DNA from: an uncultured Polaromonas sp. | GTDB taxonomy: Bacteria; Pseudomonadota; Gammaproteobacteria; Burkholderiales; Burkholderiaceae_C | Direction: 5' to 3' | Length of the DNA stretch: 64,000 nt | NCBI GenBank assembly: GCA_937863225.1 | Contig: CALMEI010000024.1 | Location: 1 to 64,000, forward strand | Shown: positions 1 to 11,694 of the stretch, one piece after another | Numbering within the stretch: position 1 is the stretch's first letter | Layout: every line of letters begins with the position of its first letter | Notes under the pieces: model-generated | What the model saw: the letters and a program-made list of their open reading frames with translations, nothing else | The model's database searches: none | Told to the model about the DNA's origin: nothing | Position numbers and translations under genes: made by a program

Positions 1-1049
1 CCCATTTTGTGCGCCACCGCAGCGGTGGTACCGCTGCCTAGGAAGCTGTCGAGGACGAGGTCGCCAGGGTTTGTTGCGATTTGCAGAATGCGTTGCAGGA
101 GACGTTCAGGTTTTGGGGTTGCGAAAACATCTACCTCATCCAACTCAACAATTTCTCGCTTTGCTTCCAAGTTATCACCCGCATCTTCTCGCAACCAGAT
201 TGAATTAGGAACTACACCGTCTTGCACTTCATGTAAAAACCGTTTTAGACGCGGTGCACTACTGCCTGTATTGCCAAACCAAACTCTGTTGTCCTTGAGT
301 AATTCCTCAAATCGTTCTTTGCTAAAACGCCAGCATGTGCCACTAGGCGGTAGAGACTCTCTCCCGCTTGGTGAAAATATGGAATAGATATTTGAAGAAA
401 CACCAGTTCTTGCAAACTGCGCACCACGTTGCCCGCTGGTAAGGCTAACTGTAAAATTGTCAGACATCCAGACTCCCCGTGGATCTTTATCAGCGTTGGT
501 ATATTTAGCTTTTGAAGCTTCTGATCTAGCTAGCAATTCCATTTTAACTTTTAGCTTTTGCTTCGCAAAAACCAGCACATGGTCGTGTGAGTCCGAGATT
601 CCGACTGCATTACTTTGAGCTTGAAATTTCTTCTGCCAAACCACATTCGCAACAAAATTCCCCCGCCCAAACACCTCATCCATCATCACCTTGAGGTAAT
701 GCCCCTCATTGTCATCAATGGTCACCCAAATCGAGCCGTCTTCACTGAGCAGTTCGCGCAGCAGCTGCAGGCGCGGCAACATCATGGTTAGCCACTGGGC
801 GTGCTCTAGGTTGTCGTCGTAGTGCTCAAAGGCGCTTTTGGTGTTGTAGGGCGGGTCGATGAAGACGCATTTCACTTGACCTCGGTAAAAGGGCAGCAGC
901 GCTTTGAGGGTTTCCAGGTTGTCGCCTTGAATCAGCAAGTTGTCAGCAGCGCCCGTGCCGTGCGCGGACACTTGTTCCAGCAGCCGGTATGGCACTTTGG
1001 CAGCGGTGGTGAAGGCGGCGGCGCGGTTGAGCCAGTCTAGGGTGGGCAT
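1..1049 (-). CDS. Site-specific DNA adenine methyltransferase, beta-class (type III Mod-like), C-terminus beyond window
   Basis: Reading leftward from ATG 1049, an uninterrupted frame runs off the window edge, so the protein (about 349 residues seen) lacks its C-terminus. It would transfer a methyl group from S-adenosylmethionine to adenine in a specific DNA sequence. The catalytic motif DPPYNT (motif IV) lies near residue 77, and the SAM-binding motif DSFLGSGTTAA lies near the visible end. Motif IV before motif I is the beta-class order seen in type III Mod subunits. The start lies 6 bases after the DUF493 stop, so the two may be co-transcribed. Base composition is mosaic: the two catalytic ends are clearly GC-rich and the middle is AT-rich. 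No restriction subunit is visible, but one could lie to the left. Confidence 0.9.
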   Translation of the reverse strand, partial: MPTLDWLNRAAAFTTAAKVPYRLLEQVSAHGTGAADNLLIQGDNLETLKALLPFYRGQVKCVFIDPPYNTKSAFEHYDDNLEHAQWLTMMLPRLQLLRELLSEDGSIWVTIDDNEGHYLKVMMDEVFGRGNFVANVVWQKKFQAQSNAVGISDSHDHVLVFAKQKLKVKMELLARSEASKAKYTNADKDPRGVWMSDNFTVSLTSGQRGAQFARTGVSSNIYSIFSPSGRESLPPSGTCWRFSKERFEELLKDNRVWFGNTGSSAPRLKRFLHEVQDGVVPNSIWLREDAGDNLEAKREIVELDEVDVFATPKPERLLQRILQIATNPGDLVLDSFLGSGTTAAVAHKM

Positions 1050-1055
1050 GGTCGA

Positions 1056-1382
1056 TTACAGTGCCATTTTCACCATGGGGTGTGTAGACAAGGTGCGGTA
1101 GATTTCGTCCAGTTGTGCACGCGATGTGGCGGTGATGTGGATGGTGATGCCCAAATAATTGCCCGCTTTGCTTTCGCGCAGTTCGATGGTTGTGGCGTCG
1201 AATGTGGGGTCAAACTCATGTGCGATGAGGGTGATGGCGTGGACAAAACCCTCCACTTTGGCGCCCATCACTTTAATGGGGAACACGCACGGGTAAACAA
1301 TCAAGGACTCGTCAGCCGCTGGCGTTGCGTTTTTGGGTGACGGGTTCGATGGGTTTGTTGGGCTTGATTTAGGGTCGCTCAT
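1056..1382 (-). CDS. DUF493 (YbeD-like) family protein
   Basis: A 108-residue soluble protein. The C-terminal ~85 residues match the DUF493/YbeD fold (VYPCVFPIKVMG, then VKMAL at the end), a small ACT-like domain of unclear function that often lies beside lipB in proteobacteria; lipB is not seen here. The N-terminal ~20 residues are low-complexity, rich in Ser, Pro and Asn. I chose ATG 1382 because a longer frame from 1445 would overlap the end of the upstream membrane-protein gene. Function is unknown. Confidence 0.8.
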   Translation of the reverse strand: MSDPKSSPTNPSNPSPKNATPAADESLIVYPCVFPIKVMGAKVEGFVHAITLIAHEFDPTFDATTIELRESKAGNYLGITIHITATSRAQLDEIYRTLSTHPMVKMAL

Positions 1383-1419
1383 GCCGCCATTATCGCGGCT
1401 TGGCAATGACAAGAAAAAT

Positions 1420-1869
1420 TCAGTGCAGAAAAAATACAGCCGCAATGGCCAACCAACTGAGGACGAAATTGAGTTTGACCAGCCCTTGTATTTGGCCTAA
1501 GCGGCGTCCAGCTTCGGGCCAATCTGTGACGGTTATTGCTCGTTTTAAGTGCTTAAACGGACCAAAATAAAGGTGCCCAAAGACGGCGAACATCAGCAGC
1601 CCAATGCCCAGCATGAGATGCCAACCCAGGGGCGCAGATTTCATGCCGAGGGTTAGGAGCATCAATGTGCCGGTGCCCATTAGCAAGGCAATGCAAAGCC
1701 AAACTGCAGGAAAAAAGCGCCCCATAACGCCTGCCATCAAAGGCGCGCGCTGCGCTGCTTGCAGCTGGGTCGTCGCGACGGGTCGTAAAAACCAAAGCAT
1801 AAAAGCCATGCCGCCTATCCAAACAATGGCTGCCGCAAGGTGCAGAAATTTGAAGAAAATAGTGGTCAT
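1420..1869 (-). CDS. Small CopD-like integral membrane protein
   Basis: A 149-residue protein with four hydrophobic segments (near residues 5-25, 50-70, 78-100 and 128-148). It starts with FFKFLHLAAAIVWIGGM, a histidine-containing first helix typical of small CopD-domain or DUF4149-type membrane proteins. Such proteins are linked to copper or haem but mostly uncharacterised. ATG 1869 places the first helix at the N-terminus; ATG 1890 would add seven residues. It is divergent from the ATP synthase operon and shares its upstream region. The assignment is by membrane topology and the first-helix motif only. Confidence 0.65.
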   Translation of the reverse strand: MTTIFFKFLHLAAAIVWIGGMAFMLWFLRPVATTQLQAAQRAPLMAGVMGRFFPAVWLCIALLMGTGTLMLLTLGMKSAPLGWHLMLGIGLLMFAVFGHLYFGPFKHLKRAITVTDWPEAGRRLGQIQGLVKLNFVLSWLAIAAVFFLH

Positions 1870-1970
1870 GAAGTTGCTTTCAGATGTCATACAGTGTGCC
1901 GCACAATGTAACCCTTTTGCAGGCAAGCGGTCAAAATTAGCCGGATTTCATCGCACTAAATACAATTTAG

Positions 1971-2000
1971 TGTACAAAAACGCGGGTTTATACGTATAAT
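1971..2000 (+). promoter_or_regulatory. Candidate sigma-70 promoter of the atp operon
   Basis: A perfect TATAAT (-10) at 1995-2000 is preceded, with an 18-base spacer, by TGTACA at 1971-1976, which matches four of six positions of the -35 consensus. It lies 40 bases before atpI in the divergent intergenic region. Confidence 0.6.
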
Positions 2001-2040
2001 GAATGGCTTTGCTGATGAAGCGTACTTTTGAGGTTTTCAT

Positions 2041-2589
2041 ATGTTTGCAAGAGCTTTGCTGTCGAAACATTTGAAAAAACAAGATGCCAAGTTGCTTGCG
2101 TCAAATCATCTTGACGATGAGAGGCCAGACGCAATTCAGCCTCTAACGGCCGAACAAGCGCAGCGCTTGCAAATGGATTTTCGTCAGCAGGGTACAGTTA
2201 TCTCACCTTGGCGCATCATAGTCGGGCAGTTGTTTGCCGGACTGGCGGTGGCGGTGGCGGTGGGGTTGATTACTGGCAAAGCAGAGCTTGCTTTGTCGCT
2301 GGCATACGGGGTTATGGTTGTGGTCATTCCAGCCGCTTTGTTTGCCAGAGGGTTAATGAGTCGGTTCTCAAGCATGAATGCCATCACCGCAGGGTTTGGT
2401 TTTTTTGTCTGGGAAGCGCTAAAAATTGCGGTGTCAATAGCCTTGATTGCGCTGGCACCTCGTGTGGTGACAAATTTGGACTGGTTGGCAATGCTAATAG
2501 GCTTAATCATCACCATGAAGCTGGTTTGGGTGATTTTGTGGTTGAAAAGACGAATGAAAGCTTCTCGTCAACCTCAGGTTATAAAGTGA
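2041..2589 (+). CDS. atpI: ATP synthase subunit I
   Basis: A 182-residue membrane protein and first gene of the ATP synthase operon. AtpI helps assemble the c-ring and is not part of the final enzyme. Four hydrophobic segments occupy the region after residue 60 (beginning WRIIVGQLFAGLAVAV). The N-terminal 55 residues are hydrophilic and longer than in many AtpI proteins. The basic C-terminus (WLKRRMKASR) fits a cytoplasmic end. The position just upstream of atpB is the classic one. About 70 bases separate it from atpB. Confidence 0.85.
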   Translation: MFARALLSKHLKKQDAKLLASNHLDDERPDAIQPLTAEQAQRLQMDFRQQGTVISPWRIIVGQLFAGLAVAVAVGLITGKAELALSLAYGVMVVVIPAALFARGLMSRFSSMNAITAGFGFFVWEALKIAVSIALIALAPRVVTNLDWLAMLIGLIITMKLVWVILWLKRRMKASRQPQVIK

Positions 2590-2660
2590 TGGTTTGAATC
2601 AAGCGATTCATTGAGCGAGTTTAAGCGTAATTCATAAGCGAAAAAACATAAGAGTTAAAT

Positions 2661-3572
2661 ATGTCTGAAGCAGCAACATCGGCAATTAAAACAGGTGAGC
2701 ACGCCGGCCCAACAGCCAGTGATTACATTGTTCACCACCTGACGCATTGGCAAAACAAAAAGCAAACTGAAATTGTCGATTTTTCAGTTTTCAACTACGA
2801 CTCCATCTTCTTCTCGATTTTGCTCGGTTTGGTTGGTAGTTTTTTCTTGTGGAAAGCGGCCAAAAAAGCCACGTCGGGTGTGCCAGGTCGCTTGCAAGCA
2901 GCGGTCGAAATTTTGTTTGACATGGTCAATGACCAAGCCAAATCCATTGTGCACAATGCCAACAGCCGCAAATTGGTTGCACCTTTGGCTTTGACAGTAT
3001 TTGTTTGGATTTTCCTACTCAATGCCATGGACTTGCTGCCACTGGATTTCTTGCCGCTGGTCTGGGAAAAAATTTACGGCGCAATGGGTCATGACCCGCA
3101 TCACGCTTATTTACGTGTGGTACCAACGGCTGACTTGTCTGTCACCATGGGTTTGTCGGTAGGTGTCTTGGTGATTTGCTTGTTTTACAACATGAAAATC
3201 AAAGGCATGGGCGGTTGGGCGCATGAATTGGTGTCTGCCCCGTTTGGCACCAGCAAAAACCCCATTTATGCAGTCATTTTGGCGGTTGTTAACGTGGCTG
3301 AACAGCTCATTTCATTTACGGCCAAAACGGTATCGCATGGCATGCGATTGTTTGGCAATATGTATGCTGGCGAATTGGTGTTCATGCTGATCGCCTTGCT
3401 GGGTGGTTCATGGGCTTTGTCGCTTGAGCCGGGAAGTTTGGCTTTGTTGGGTTTACATGTGGTGGCAGGCTGGGCCTGGGCTGTGTTTCACATCATCATC
3501 ATTACATTGCAAGCTTTTGTGTTCATGATGTTGACTTTGGTGTATATCGGTCAATCGCATGACGCGCATTGA
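2661..3572 (+). CDS. atpB: F0F1 ATP synthase subunit a
   Basis: A 303-residue integral membrane subunit that forms the two proton half-channels beside the c-ring. The essential arginine is in SHGMRLFGN (Arg229 here), followed by the conserved YAGELV helix and a final helix rich in aromatic residues. The N-terminal ~45 residues are hydrophilic and precede the first helix (IFFSILLGLVGSFFLW). An insert with MGHDPHHAY near residue 145 is a loop between helices, as in other beta-proteobacterial a subunits. It starts at ATG 2661 after an A-rich leader. Confidence 0.97.
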   Translation: MSEAATSAIKTGEHAGPTASDYIVHHLTHWQNKKQTEIVDFSVFNYDSIFFSILLGLVGSFFLWKAAKKATSGVPGRLQAAVEILFDMVNDQAKSIVHNANSRKLVAPLALTVFVWIFLLNAMDLLPLDFLPLVWEKIYGAMGHDPHHAYLRVVPTADLSVTMGLSVGVLVICLFYNMKIKGMGGWAHELVSAPFGTSKNPIYAVILAVVNVAEQLISFTAKTVSHGMRLFGNMYAGELVFMLIALLGGSWALSLEPGSLALLGLHVVAGWAWAVFHIIIITLQAFVFMMLTLVYIGQSHDAH

Positions 3573-3587
3573 ATTTTTTTAGTTTAG

Positions 3588-3896
<309 letters not shown>

Positions 3897-3939
3897 TCAT
3901 TCGCTTGTTATCTCAAAACTTCATTGAAGGAGATTTCCA

Positions 3940-4410
3940 GTGAGTATTAACGGAACCCTGATAGCGCAGCTGATCGTTTTCGTGCTGTTGGTGGCATTCA
4001 CGATGAAATTCGTGTGGCCACCGATGGCGAAGGCATTGGATGAACGCGCTGCAAAAATTGCTGATGGTTTGGCTGCGGCTGACAAAGCAAAAACTGAGTT
4101 GACTAACGCAAACAAGCGTGTAGAAGACGAGTTAGCTAAGTCGCGCACTGAAACTGCTGCACGCTTGGCCGATGCTGAGCGTCGCGGACAGGCCATTGTG
4201 GAAGAGGCTAAAGCCAAAGCAATGGAAGAGGGCAATAAAATTATTGCTGCTGCCAAAGCTGAAGCAGAGCAACAAACCGTCAAAGCGCGTGAAACATTGC
4301 GTGAGCAAGTTGCCTCGTTGGCGGTCAAAGGTGCAGAGCAAATCCTTCGCAAAGAAGTCAATGCCAGTGCGCACGCCGATTTGTTAGGCCGCTTAAAGAC
4401 TGAACTTTAA
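3940..4410 (+). CDS. atpF: F0F1 ATP synthase subunit b
   Basis: A 156-residue peripheral stalk subunit. One N-terminal transmembrane helix ([22 protein letters not shown]) is followed by a long alanine-, lysine- and glutamate-rich coiled coil that dimerises and binds delta. The start is GTG 3940, chosen because AAGGAGA lies 7 bases upstream and the [10 protein letters not shown]-terminus is typical of the family. It is 43 bases after atpE and 39 before atpH. Confidence 0.96.
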   Translation: MSINGTLIAQLIVFVLLVAFTMKFVWPPMAKALDERAAKIADGLAAADKAKTELTNANKRVEDELAKSRTETAARLADAERRGQAIVEEAKAKAMEEGNKIIAAAKAEAEQQTVKARETLREQVASLAVKGAEQILRKEVNASAHADLLGRLKTEL

Positions 4411-4449
4411 GACTAACACTATTTTTGAATTGAACGATACGAGCACCTT

Positions 4450-4980
4450 ATGGCTGAACTAGCAACCATTGCCCGCCCTTATGCGGAGGCACTTTTTAAG
4501 GCAACTTCTAAAGACTTGAGCAGCGCTGTTGTTTGGGTGGACGCGTTGTCTGCAATTGCACAAAATGAACAGTTGCAGCAGTTTGCAGACAGTCCTAAAG
4601 CCAGCACCAATCAAATTTTTGATTTGATAGTTGGCGTAGCCAAAGTTGATTTGCCTGAAGCTGCCAAAAACTTTTTGCGTACAGTCATTGAAAACGGTCG
4701 CTTGAACGCTTTGCCAGAAATGGCAGCGCAGTTTCGTGCATTGAAAAATGCGCAAAGCGGTTCTTCAGACGCCATTGTGCACAGTGCTTTTCCGATTGAT
4801 GCTGCTGCTTTGGCAGATTTGGGAAAGACTTTGGAGGCGCAATTCAAACGCAAGCTCAATTTATCAGTTGTCTTGCAGCCAGAATTGATTGGTGGTATTC
4901 GTGTCGTGGTGGGTGATGAAGTGCTAGACACTTCTGTGAAAGCCCGCTTGCAACAAATGAAAGTGGCTTTGACGGCTTGA
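4450..4980 (+). CDS. atpH: F0F1 ATP synthase subunit delta
   Basis: A 176-residue soluble subunit that joins the peripheral stalk to the top of the F1 head. The N-terminus [14 protein letters not shown] is the conserved first helix that contacts alpha subunits. The C-terminal part ends with [22 protein letters not shown], a family signature. Length is normal. Confidence 0.96.
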   Translation: MAELATIARPYAEALFKATSKDLSSAVVWVDALSAIAQNEQLQQFADSPKASTNQIFDLIVGVAKVDLPEAAKNFLRTVIENGRLNALPEMAAQFRALKNAQSGSSDAIVHSAFPIDAAALADLGKTLEAQFKRKLNLSVVLQPELIGGIRVVVGDEVLDTSVKARLQQMKVALTA

Positions 4981-5042
4981 GCTTAGGCTTCGGTGTTCAA
5001 GGCATGGTTAATTTAACTCAATAAAGAAAGAAGGAAAGAGTC

Positions 5043-6596
5043 ATGCAACTCAATCCCGCAGAAATCTCTGATCTGATCAAAAGCCGTATCGAAGGCTTGT
5101 CAGCCAGCGCGAACATTCGCAACCAAGGCACTGTGGTGTCAGTGTCCGACGGCATTTGCCGCATTCACGGTCTGTCTGATGTGATGCAAGGCGAGATGTT
5201 GGAATTCCCCGCTGGTAGCGATGGCCTGCCAACCTATGGTTTGGCCTTGAACCTTGAGCGCGACTCTGTTGGTTCAGTTATCTTGGGTGAATACGAACAC
5301 ATTTCTGAAGGCGATACGGTTAAATGTACTGGCCGTATTTTGGAAGTTCCTGTTGGTCCTGAGTTGCGTGGCCGCGTTGTCAATGCCTTGGGTCAACCCA
5401 TCGATGGCAAAGGTCCTGTCAATGCCAAGATGACTGACGTGATTGAAAAAGTGGCGCCAGGCGTGATTGCTCGTAAATCTGTTGACCAACCAATGCAAAC
5501 CGGCTTGAAGTCAATTGACTCCATGGTGCCAATCGGTCGTGGTCAGCGTGAGTTGATCATTGGCGATCGTCAAACGGGCAAAACAGCCGTTGCGATTGAC
5601 GCCATCATCAACCAAAAAGGTCAAAACGTCACCTGCATTTATGTGGCGATTGGACAAAAAGCTTCATCCGTTAAAAACGTTGTGCGCTCTTTAGAGCAAG
5701 CCGGCGCCATGGAATATACCATTGTCGTCGCTGCCACTTCATCAGAATCTGCTGCTATGCAATATGTTAGCGCTTACTCTGGTTGTACCATGGGTGAATA
5801 CTTCCGTGATCGCGGTGAAGATGCACTCATTGTGTATGACGATTTGTCTAAACAAGCCGTGGCATACCGTCAAGTGTCATTGTTATTGCGCCGTCCACCA
5901 GGCCGTGAAGCTTACCCTGGCGACGTGTTCTATCTCCACAGCCGCTTGTTAGAGCGTGCCGCTCGTGTGAATGAGAAGTACGTCGAAGATTTCACCAAAG
6001 GTGCTGTCAAGGGCAAAACAGGCTCATTAACCGCATTGCCGATTATTGAAACGCAAGCGGGTGACGTGTCTGCATTCGTGCCGACCAATGTGATTTCAAT
6101 TACTGACGGACAGATTTTCTTGGAAACATCATTGTTTAACGCCGGTATCCGTCCTGCGATTAACGCCGGTATTTCTGTGTCTCGCGTTGGTGGCGCTGCA
6201 CAAACCAAAATCATTAAGAGCTTGTCAGGCGGTATTCGTACCGATTTGGCGCAGTACCGTGAATTGGCAGCTTTTGCACAGTTTGCTTCTGATTTGGATG
6301 AAGCCACACGTAAACAGTTGGACCGCGGTGCACGCGTGACTGAGTTGCTCAAGCAAGCGCAGTACACGCCACAACCTATCAGTTTGATGGGTGCAACATT
6401 GTTTGCCGTCAACAAAGGTTTCATGGATGACGTCGCTGTTAACAAAGTGTTGGCTTTTGAGCACGGCTTGCATGCCTACTTGAAAGACAAACATGCTGCA
6501 TTGTTGGCCAAATTAGAAGCTGCAAAAGCAATGGACAAAGACGCGGAAGCTGAATTGACCACTGCCACTGCAGCGTTTAAGAAGTCATTTGCATAA
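5043..6596 (+). CDS. atpA: F0F1 ATP synthase subunit alpha
   Basis: A 517-residue non-catalytic nucleotide-binding subunit of the F1 head. The P-loop GDRQTGKT is at residues 174-181. The DELSEED-equivalent and C-terminal helical domain follow at normal spacing. The signature [14 protein letters not shown] is present near residue 375. A strong AGAAAGAAGGAAAG ribosome binding region precedes ATG 5043. Length and order are standard. Confidence 0.98.
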   Translation: MQLNPAEISDLIKSRIEGLSASANIRNQGTVVSVSDGICRIHGLSDVMQGEMLEFPAGSDGLPTYGLALNLERDSVGSVILGEYEHISEGDTVKCTGRILEVPVGPELRGRVVNALGQPIDGKGPVNAKMTDVIEKVAPGVIARKSVDQPMQTGLKSIDSMVPIGRGQRELIIGDRQTGKTAVAIDAIINQKGQNVTCIYVAIGQKASSVKNVVRSLEQAGAMEYTIVVAATSSESAAMQYVSAYSGCTMGEYFRDRGEDALIVYDDLSKQAVAYRQVSLLLRRPPGREAYPGDVFYLHSRLLERAARVNEKYVEDFTKGAVKGKTGSLTALPIIETQAGDVSAFVPTNVISITDGQIFLETSLFNAGIRPAINAGISVSRVGGAAQTKIIKSLSGGIRTDLAQYRELAAFAQFASDLDEATRKQLDRGARVTELLKQAQYTPQPISLMGATLFAVNKGFMDDVAVNKVLAFEHGLHAYLKDKHAALLAKLEAAKAMDKDAEAELTTATAAFKKSFA

Positions 6597-6632
6597 GTTG
6601 CTGATTAGTCAATAAACAGACAAGGGGCAATC

Positions 6633-7526
6633 ATGGCATCCGGCAAGGAACTACGCACCAAGATCAAATCGGTTGAAAACACCAAGAAGATCACCAAGGC
6701 GATGGAAATGATTTCTGTTTCCAAGATGCGCAAAGCGCAAGAGCGCATGCGCGCAGCGCGACCATACAGTGAAAAGATACGCAACATCGCTGCGAATTTG
6801 GGAGAGGCTAATCCTGAGTATGTGCATGCCTTTATGAAAACCAATGATGCCAAATCAGTGGGTTACATTGTGGTCAGTACAGACAAAGGTTTATGCGGTG
6901 GATTGAATACCAATCTGTTTCGCGCCTTAACGACTCGCTTGCGCGAAAGTCACGCTGCAGGTCAAACCGCACAATCGGTTGCCATAGGCAGCAAAGGTTT
7001 GGGCTTTTTATCTCGTATGGGCGCGAAAGTGGTGTCGCATGTCACCCATTTAGGTGACAAACCCCATCTTGATAAATTAATCGGTCCAGTCAAGGTTTTG
7101 TTGGACGCGTATGCGCGTGGTGAAATCAATTCAGTTGTGTTGTGCTACAACAAGTTTGTCACCACCATGCGGCAAGAGCCAGTGACCGAGCAGCTACTGC
7201 CTTTGTCGCAAGCCAAGTTGCAAGAACAAGCACAAAAGAGCGAAGCTGCAACGGGTGTGAAGCATGGTTGGGATTACATCTATGAGCCAGATGCACAAGC
7301 GGTGATTGACGATTTGTTGGTGCGCTATGCCGAAGCTTTGGTTTACCAAGCGGTAGCAGAAAACATTGCATCAGAGCATGCTGCACGCATGGTGGCCATG
7401 AAAGCGGCGACTGACAATGCAGGCAACGTGATTGCCGAGTTGAAGTTGATTTACAACAAAACCCGTCAAGCTGCGATTACCAAAGAGTTGTCAGAAATTG
7501 TGGCAGGAGCTGCGGCGGTGGCATAG
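6633..7526 (+). CDS. atpG: F0F1 ATP synthase subunit gamma
   Basis: A 297-residue central shaft subunit that couples rotation of the c-ring to catalysis. It starts with [29 protein letters not shown], the conserved N-terminal coiled-coil helix, here cited as two adjoining motifs [16 protein letters not shown] and [13 protein letters not shown]. The Rossmann-like middle contains [11 protein letters not shown]. The end [19 protein letters not shown] is the conserved C-terminal helix. Confidence 0.97.
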   Translation: MASGKELRTKIKSVENTKKITKAMEMISVSKMRKAQERMRAARPYSEKIRNIAANLGEANPEYVHAFMKTNDAKSVGYIVVSTDKGLCGGLNTNLFRALTTRLRESHAAGQTAQSVAIGSKGLGFLSRMGAKVVSHVTHLGDKPHLDKLIGPVKVLLDAYARGEINSVVLCYNKFVTTMRQEPVTEQLLPLSQAKLQEQAQKSEAATGVKHGWDYIYEPDAQAVIDDLLVRYAEALVYQAVAENIASEHAARMVAMKAATDNAGNVIAELKLIYNKTRQAAITKELSEIVAGAAAVA

Positions 7527-7581
7527 CAAAGCTATTGCAGCAAACCAGGTAAAAGTTTTTAGTTCAAGTTTTAGATTTTAA

Positions 7582-9021
<1,440 letters not shown>

Positions 9022-9038
9022 TTGAGCAAAGGTAAATC

Positions 9039-9455
9039 ATGAACACTATTCATGTTGATGTGGTCAGTGCAGAAGAATCCATCTTCTCTGGTGAAGCTAA
9101 GTTTGTGGCTTTGCCAGGTGAAGCGGGCGAACTGGGCATATACCCACGCCATACGCCTTTGATTTCTCGCATCAAGGCAGGTTCTGTGCGCATTGAAAAA
9201 GCCGATGGCACAGAAGAGTTTATTTTTGTAGCTGGCGGTATTCTCGAAGTGCAACCAAATTGCGTCACGGTGCTGTCAGACACAGCGGTGCGCGGAAAAG
9301 ATTTGGACGAAGAAAAAGCCAACTTGGCAAAAGCGGCTGCTGAGGAAGTACTGAAAAATGCCAAAGGTGAATTCGATATTGCCAAAGCACAATCGGAGTT
9401 GTACGCCATTGCTGCTGAAATCGCTGCGTTACGTAAATACCGCAAAAATAAATAA
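9039..9455 (+). CDS. atpC: F0F1 ATP synthase subunit epsilon
   Basis: A 138-residue subunit of the central stalk with an N-terminal beta-sandwich ([33 protein letters not shown]) and a C-terminal pair of helices (residues ~88-135) that can inhibit ATP hydrolysis. It is the last gene of the operon, 17 bases after atpD, followed by an intrinsic terminator. Confidence 0.97.
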   Translation: MNTIHVDVVSAEESIFSGEAKFVALPGEAGELGIYPRHTPLISRIKAGSVRIEKADGTEEFIFVAGGILEVQPNCVTVLSDTAVRGKDLDEEKANLAKAAAEEVLKNAKGEFDIAKAQSELYAIAAEIAALRKYRKNK

Positions 9456-9493
9456 TCTATCTAAGCGCCCTATATTGGGTAGCAGATGAATTC

Positions 9494-9529
9494 AAAAGCC
9501 TCGCTTTTCTTCGGATTGCGAGGCTTTTT
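9494..9529. terminator. Intrinsic terminator after atpC, likely bidirectional with yaeQ
   Basis: The arms AAAAGCCTCGC and GCGAGGCTTTTT flank a 13-base loop, giving a GC-rich stem with a T-run on the right and an A-run on the left. It ends the atp operon rightward and overlaps the yaeQ stop leftward. Confidence 0.9.
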
Positions 9530-10088
9530 ACATCCAACGCACACACTCTACTGCAGCAGAGTGCTTTCCATCATCGAGTGTGAGTGTCCCTTCTAGTATG
9601 GTCGCTTGCAACTGCATGCTGCGATTGGCCAACTTGGCGAGTTCTTGAGATTGCGCAGTGGGTATGCGCCAAATTTGCAAATTTTTGGCGCGATTAACTT
9701 TGTTTTCAATTGCTTTAAACCACACTTCGGCCGCATGATTGAAACAATACACCATCACCATATCTGATTTGCCACAAGCACGCATGATTGGTTTTTCTTC
9801 AGGCGCACCCACTTCAATCCACAAACGAGTGGCCTGTGTGTAATCACGCAAATACACATCGGGATCATTGGGGTCTGATAAGCCAGCGCCAAATGCTAAC
9901 GTGCCGTCGCCACCGCAGACGGTTTGCAACTGATGCGCTTGAAAAGCCATGGCAGCCAAACGAATCATCATGCGCTCGTCCGTTTCGCTGGGGTGTCTGG
10001 CTAAGGTGAATGCGTGGTCCGCGTAATAGCTGTTGTCAATATCAGCAATCGACAAATTGGCTTTGAAAATAGTGGATTTGATGGCCAT
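9528..10088 (-). CDS. yaeQ: YaeQ family protein
   Basis: A 186-residue protein of the YaeQ family, which has a PD-(D/E)XK nuclease-like fold but no settled function. The N-terminus MAIKSTIFKANLSIADID and the segment RHPSETDERMMIRLAAMA are family hallmarks. Acidic and lysine residues expected of the fold are present (VYLRDYTQATRLWIEVG). It stands alone and converges with atpC across a shared terminator. Its start region abuts an intergenic repeat copy. Confidence 0.88.
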   Translation of the reverse strand: MAIKSTIFKANLSIADIDNSYYADHAFTLARHPSETDERMMIRLAAMAFQAHQLQTVCGGDGTLAFGAGLSDPNDPDVYLRDYTQATRLWIEVGAPEEKPIMRACGKSDMVMVYCFNHAAEVWFKAIENKVNRAKNLQIWRIPTAQSQELAKLANRSMQLQATILEGTLTLDDGKHSAAVECVRWM

Positions 10089-10112
10089 GTGTGCAAGTGG
10101 TGAGGGTAATTT

Positions 10113-10168
10113 ATGCTATAATTAACATAGCACTATAGGCAATAAACATGCCGCATACAGCCTGAAAA
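10113..10168 (-). repeat. Double-hairpin intergenic repeat, copy A
   Basis: A ~55-base element between yaeQ and the purB stop, in the opposite orientation to the other six copies. Read on the minus strand it contains GGCATGTTTATTGCC and ends in TGCTAT-N7-ATAGCA, a perfect 6-bp hairpin. Confidence 0.8.
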
Positions 10169-10201
10169 CTCATATAAACAGGTGAAACAAGCCAGCGTCA
10201 C

Positions 10202-11680
10202 CTAGACTCGCTTGGCCAACTCGGTAGCTTTCCCAATATAACTGGCGGGCGTCATGGCCAGCAAGCGGGTTTTCTCTGTTTCAGGTATTTCTAAAGATGA
10301 AATCAGTTGATGCAAATCTGCAGCGGTAACGGTGTTGCCGCGTGTGGCTTCTTTGAGCTTTTCGTAGGCGCCTTGCACGCCATAACGCCGCATCACGGTT
10401 TGAATCGGTTCAGCTAACACTTCCCATGCGGCATCCAAATCATGGTTCAGAGCAGACTCATTGAGCTCCAGTTTGTTCAAGCCGACCATCATGGAGCTGT
10501 AGGCCAATGTGGTGTAGCCGAACGCCACACCCATGTTACGCAACACCGTGCTGTCAGTGAGGTCACGCTGCCAACGGGAGATGGGTAGCTTTTCACTCAA
10601 GTGTTTGAGCATGGCGTTGGCCATACCCAAATTGCCTTCCGCATTTTCAAAGGCAATGGGATTCACTTTGTGTGGCATGGTGGAAGATCCGATCTCACCC
10701 GCTTTGAGCTTTTGTTTGAAGTAACCCAAGCTCACGTAAGCCCATACATCGCGTGCCCAATCAATCAAGATGGTATTGGCGCGGGCAGTCGCATCAAACA
10801 TTTCGGCCATGTAATCATGCGGCTCGATTTGTATGCTGTAAGGCTGAAACGTTAAGCCCAAACCAAAAGCTTCGACGGCAGAGTTACTAGGTTCAGGACG
10901 TTCAACCACACCTTTGCTGAACGTTTCCCAGTCGAAGGCAGGCCATGCCGATAAGTGCGCGTTGTAGTTACCAACTGCACCATTCATCTTGGCCATGATG
11001 CTGACCCGGGCAATGTTGTCGCGTGCCTTCACCAAACGCATCATCACGTTGGCTATTTCTTTGCCGACGGTGGTCGGGCTGGCAGTCTGGCCGTGGGTGC
11101 GGCTGAGCATGGGTACCGCTGCATATGCATGAGACATCTCACGCAATTTGGTAATGATGTCATCCAACGCTGGCAACAGCACATGATCACGCCCAGCTTT
11201 TAACTGCAGCGCATGGCTGGTGTTGTTAATGTCTTCAGATGTGCAAGCAAAATGCACAAACCCGCGCATGGCATGTAATTCTGGCAAGGCATCCAATTGA
11301 CCCTTGACCCAAGTTTTGGTATCACCTGTGCCGGCATAGTAACCCGTTAACCAGTACTCAACGGCTTTGACATCGTGGTTGGTTACTTTTTCAATGTTTT
11401 TAATGGCTTGTGCATCACGATCTGAAAAATTCGCCATGATGTTCAACAGGTGCGAGCGAGCCGCTTTTGATAATGGTTTGAATTCGTCAAATCCTGCATC
11501 ACTCAAGGCCACGAACCATGTAATCTCAACTTGTACACGGTATTGCAAATAACCCCATTCACTCATGATGGGTCTAAGCTTGGCCAACTTGGCCGCATAG
11601 CGTCCGTCAAGCGGTGACAGCGCTGTCAATGCTGAAAATTCGGATGTACTTTGAGTGTTCGTGGTGCTGTGGGATGTCAT
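10202..11680 (-). CDS. purB: Adenylosuccinate lyase
   Basis: A 492-residue enzyme that releases fumarate from SAICAR and from adenylosuccinate in purine synthesis. It is of the E. coli PurB type: SPLDGRYAAKL near the start, TSEDINNTSHAL, RTHGQTASPTTVGKE, and the superfamily signature GSSTMPHKVNPIAFENAEGN (serine loop). The N-terminal extension of about 20 residues rich in Ser and Thr is poorly conserved, so the exact start is less certain. It ends close to repeat copy A. Confidence 0.97.
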   Translation of the reverse strand: MTSHSTTNTQSTSEFSALTALSPLDGRYAAKLAKLRPIMSEWGYLQYRVQVEITWFVALSDAGFDEFKPLSKAARSHLLNIMANFSDRDAQAIKNIEKVTNHDVKAVEYWLTGYYAGTGDTKTWVKGQLDALPELHAMRGFVHFACTSEDINNTSHALQLKAGRDHVLLPALDDIITKLREMSHAYAAVPMLSRTHGQTASPTTVGKEIANVMMRLVKARDNIARVSIMAKMNGAVGNYNAHLSAWPAFDWETFSKGVVERPEPSNSAVEAFGLGLTFQPYSIQIEPHDYMAEMFDATARANTILIDWARDVWAYVSLGYFKQKLKAGEIGSSTMPHKVNPIAFENAEGNLGMANAMLKHLSEKLPISRWQRDLTDSTVLRNMGVAFGYTTLAYSSMMVGLNKLELNESALNHDLDAAWEVLAEPIQTVMRRYGVQGAYEKLKEATRGNTVTAADLHQLISSLEIPETEKTRLLAMTPASYIGKATELAKRV

Positions 11681-11694
11681 GCACTGATTGTAAG

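Noticed and set aside
7..387. Rightward 126-residue open frame at the left edge
   Set aside because: It is the antisense shadow of the DNA methyltransferase, whose leftward frame carries clear catalytic and SAM-binding motifs.
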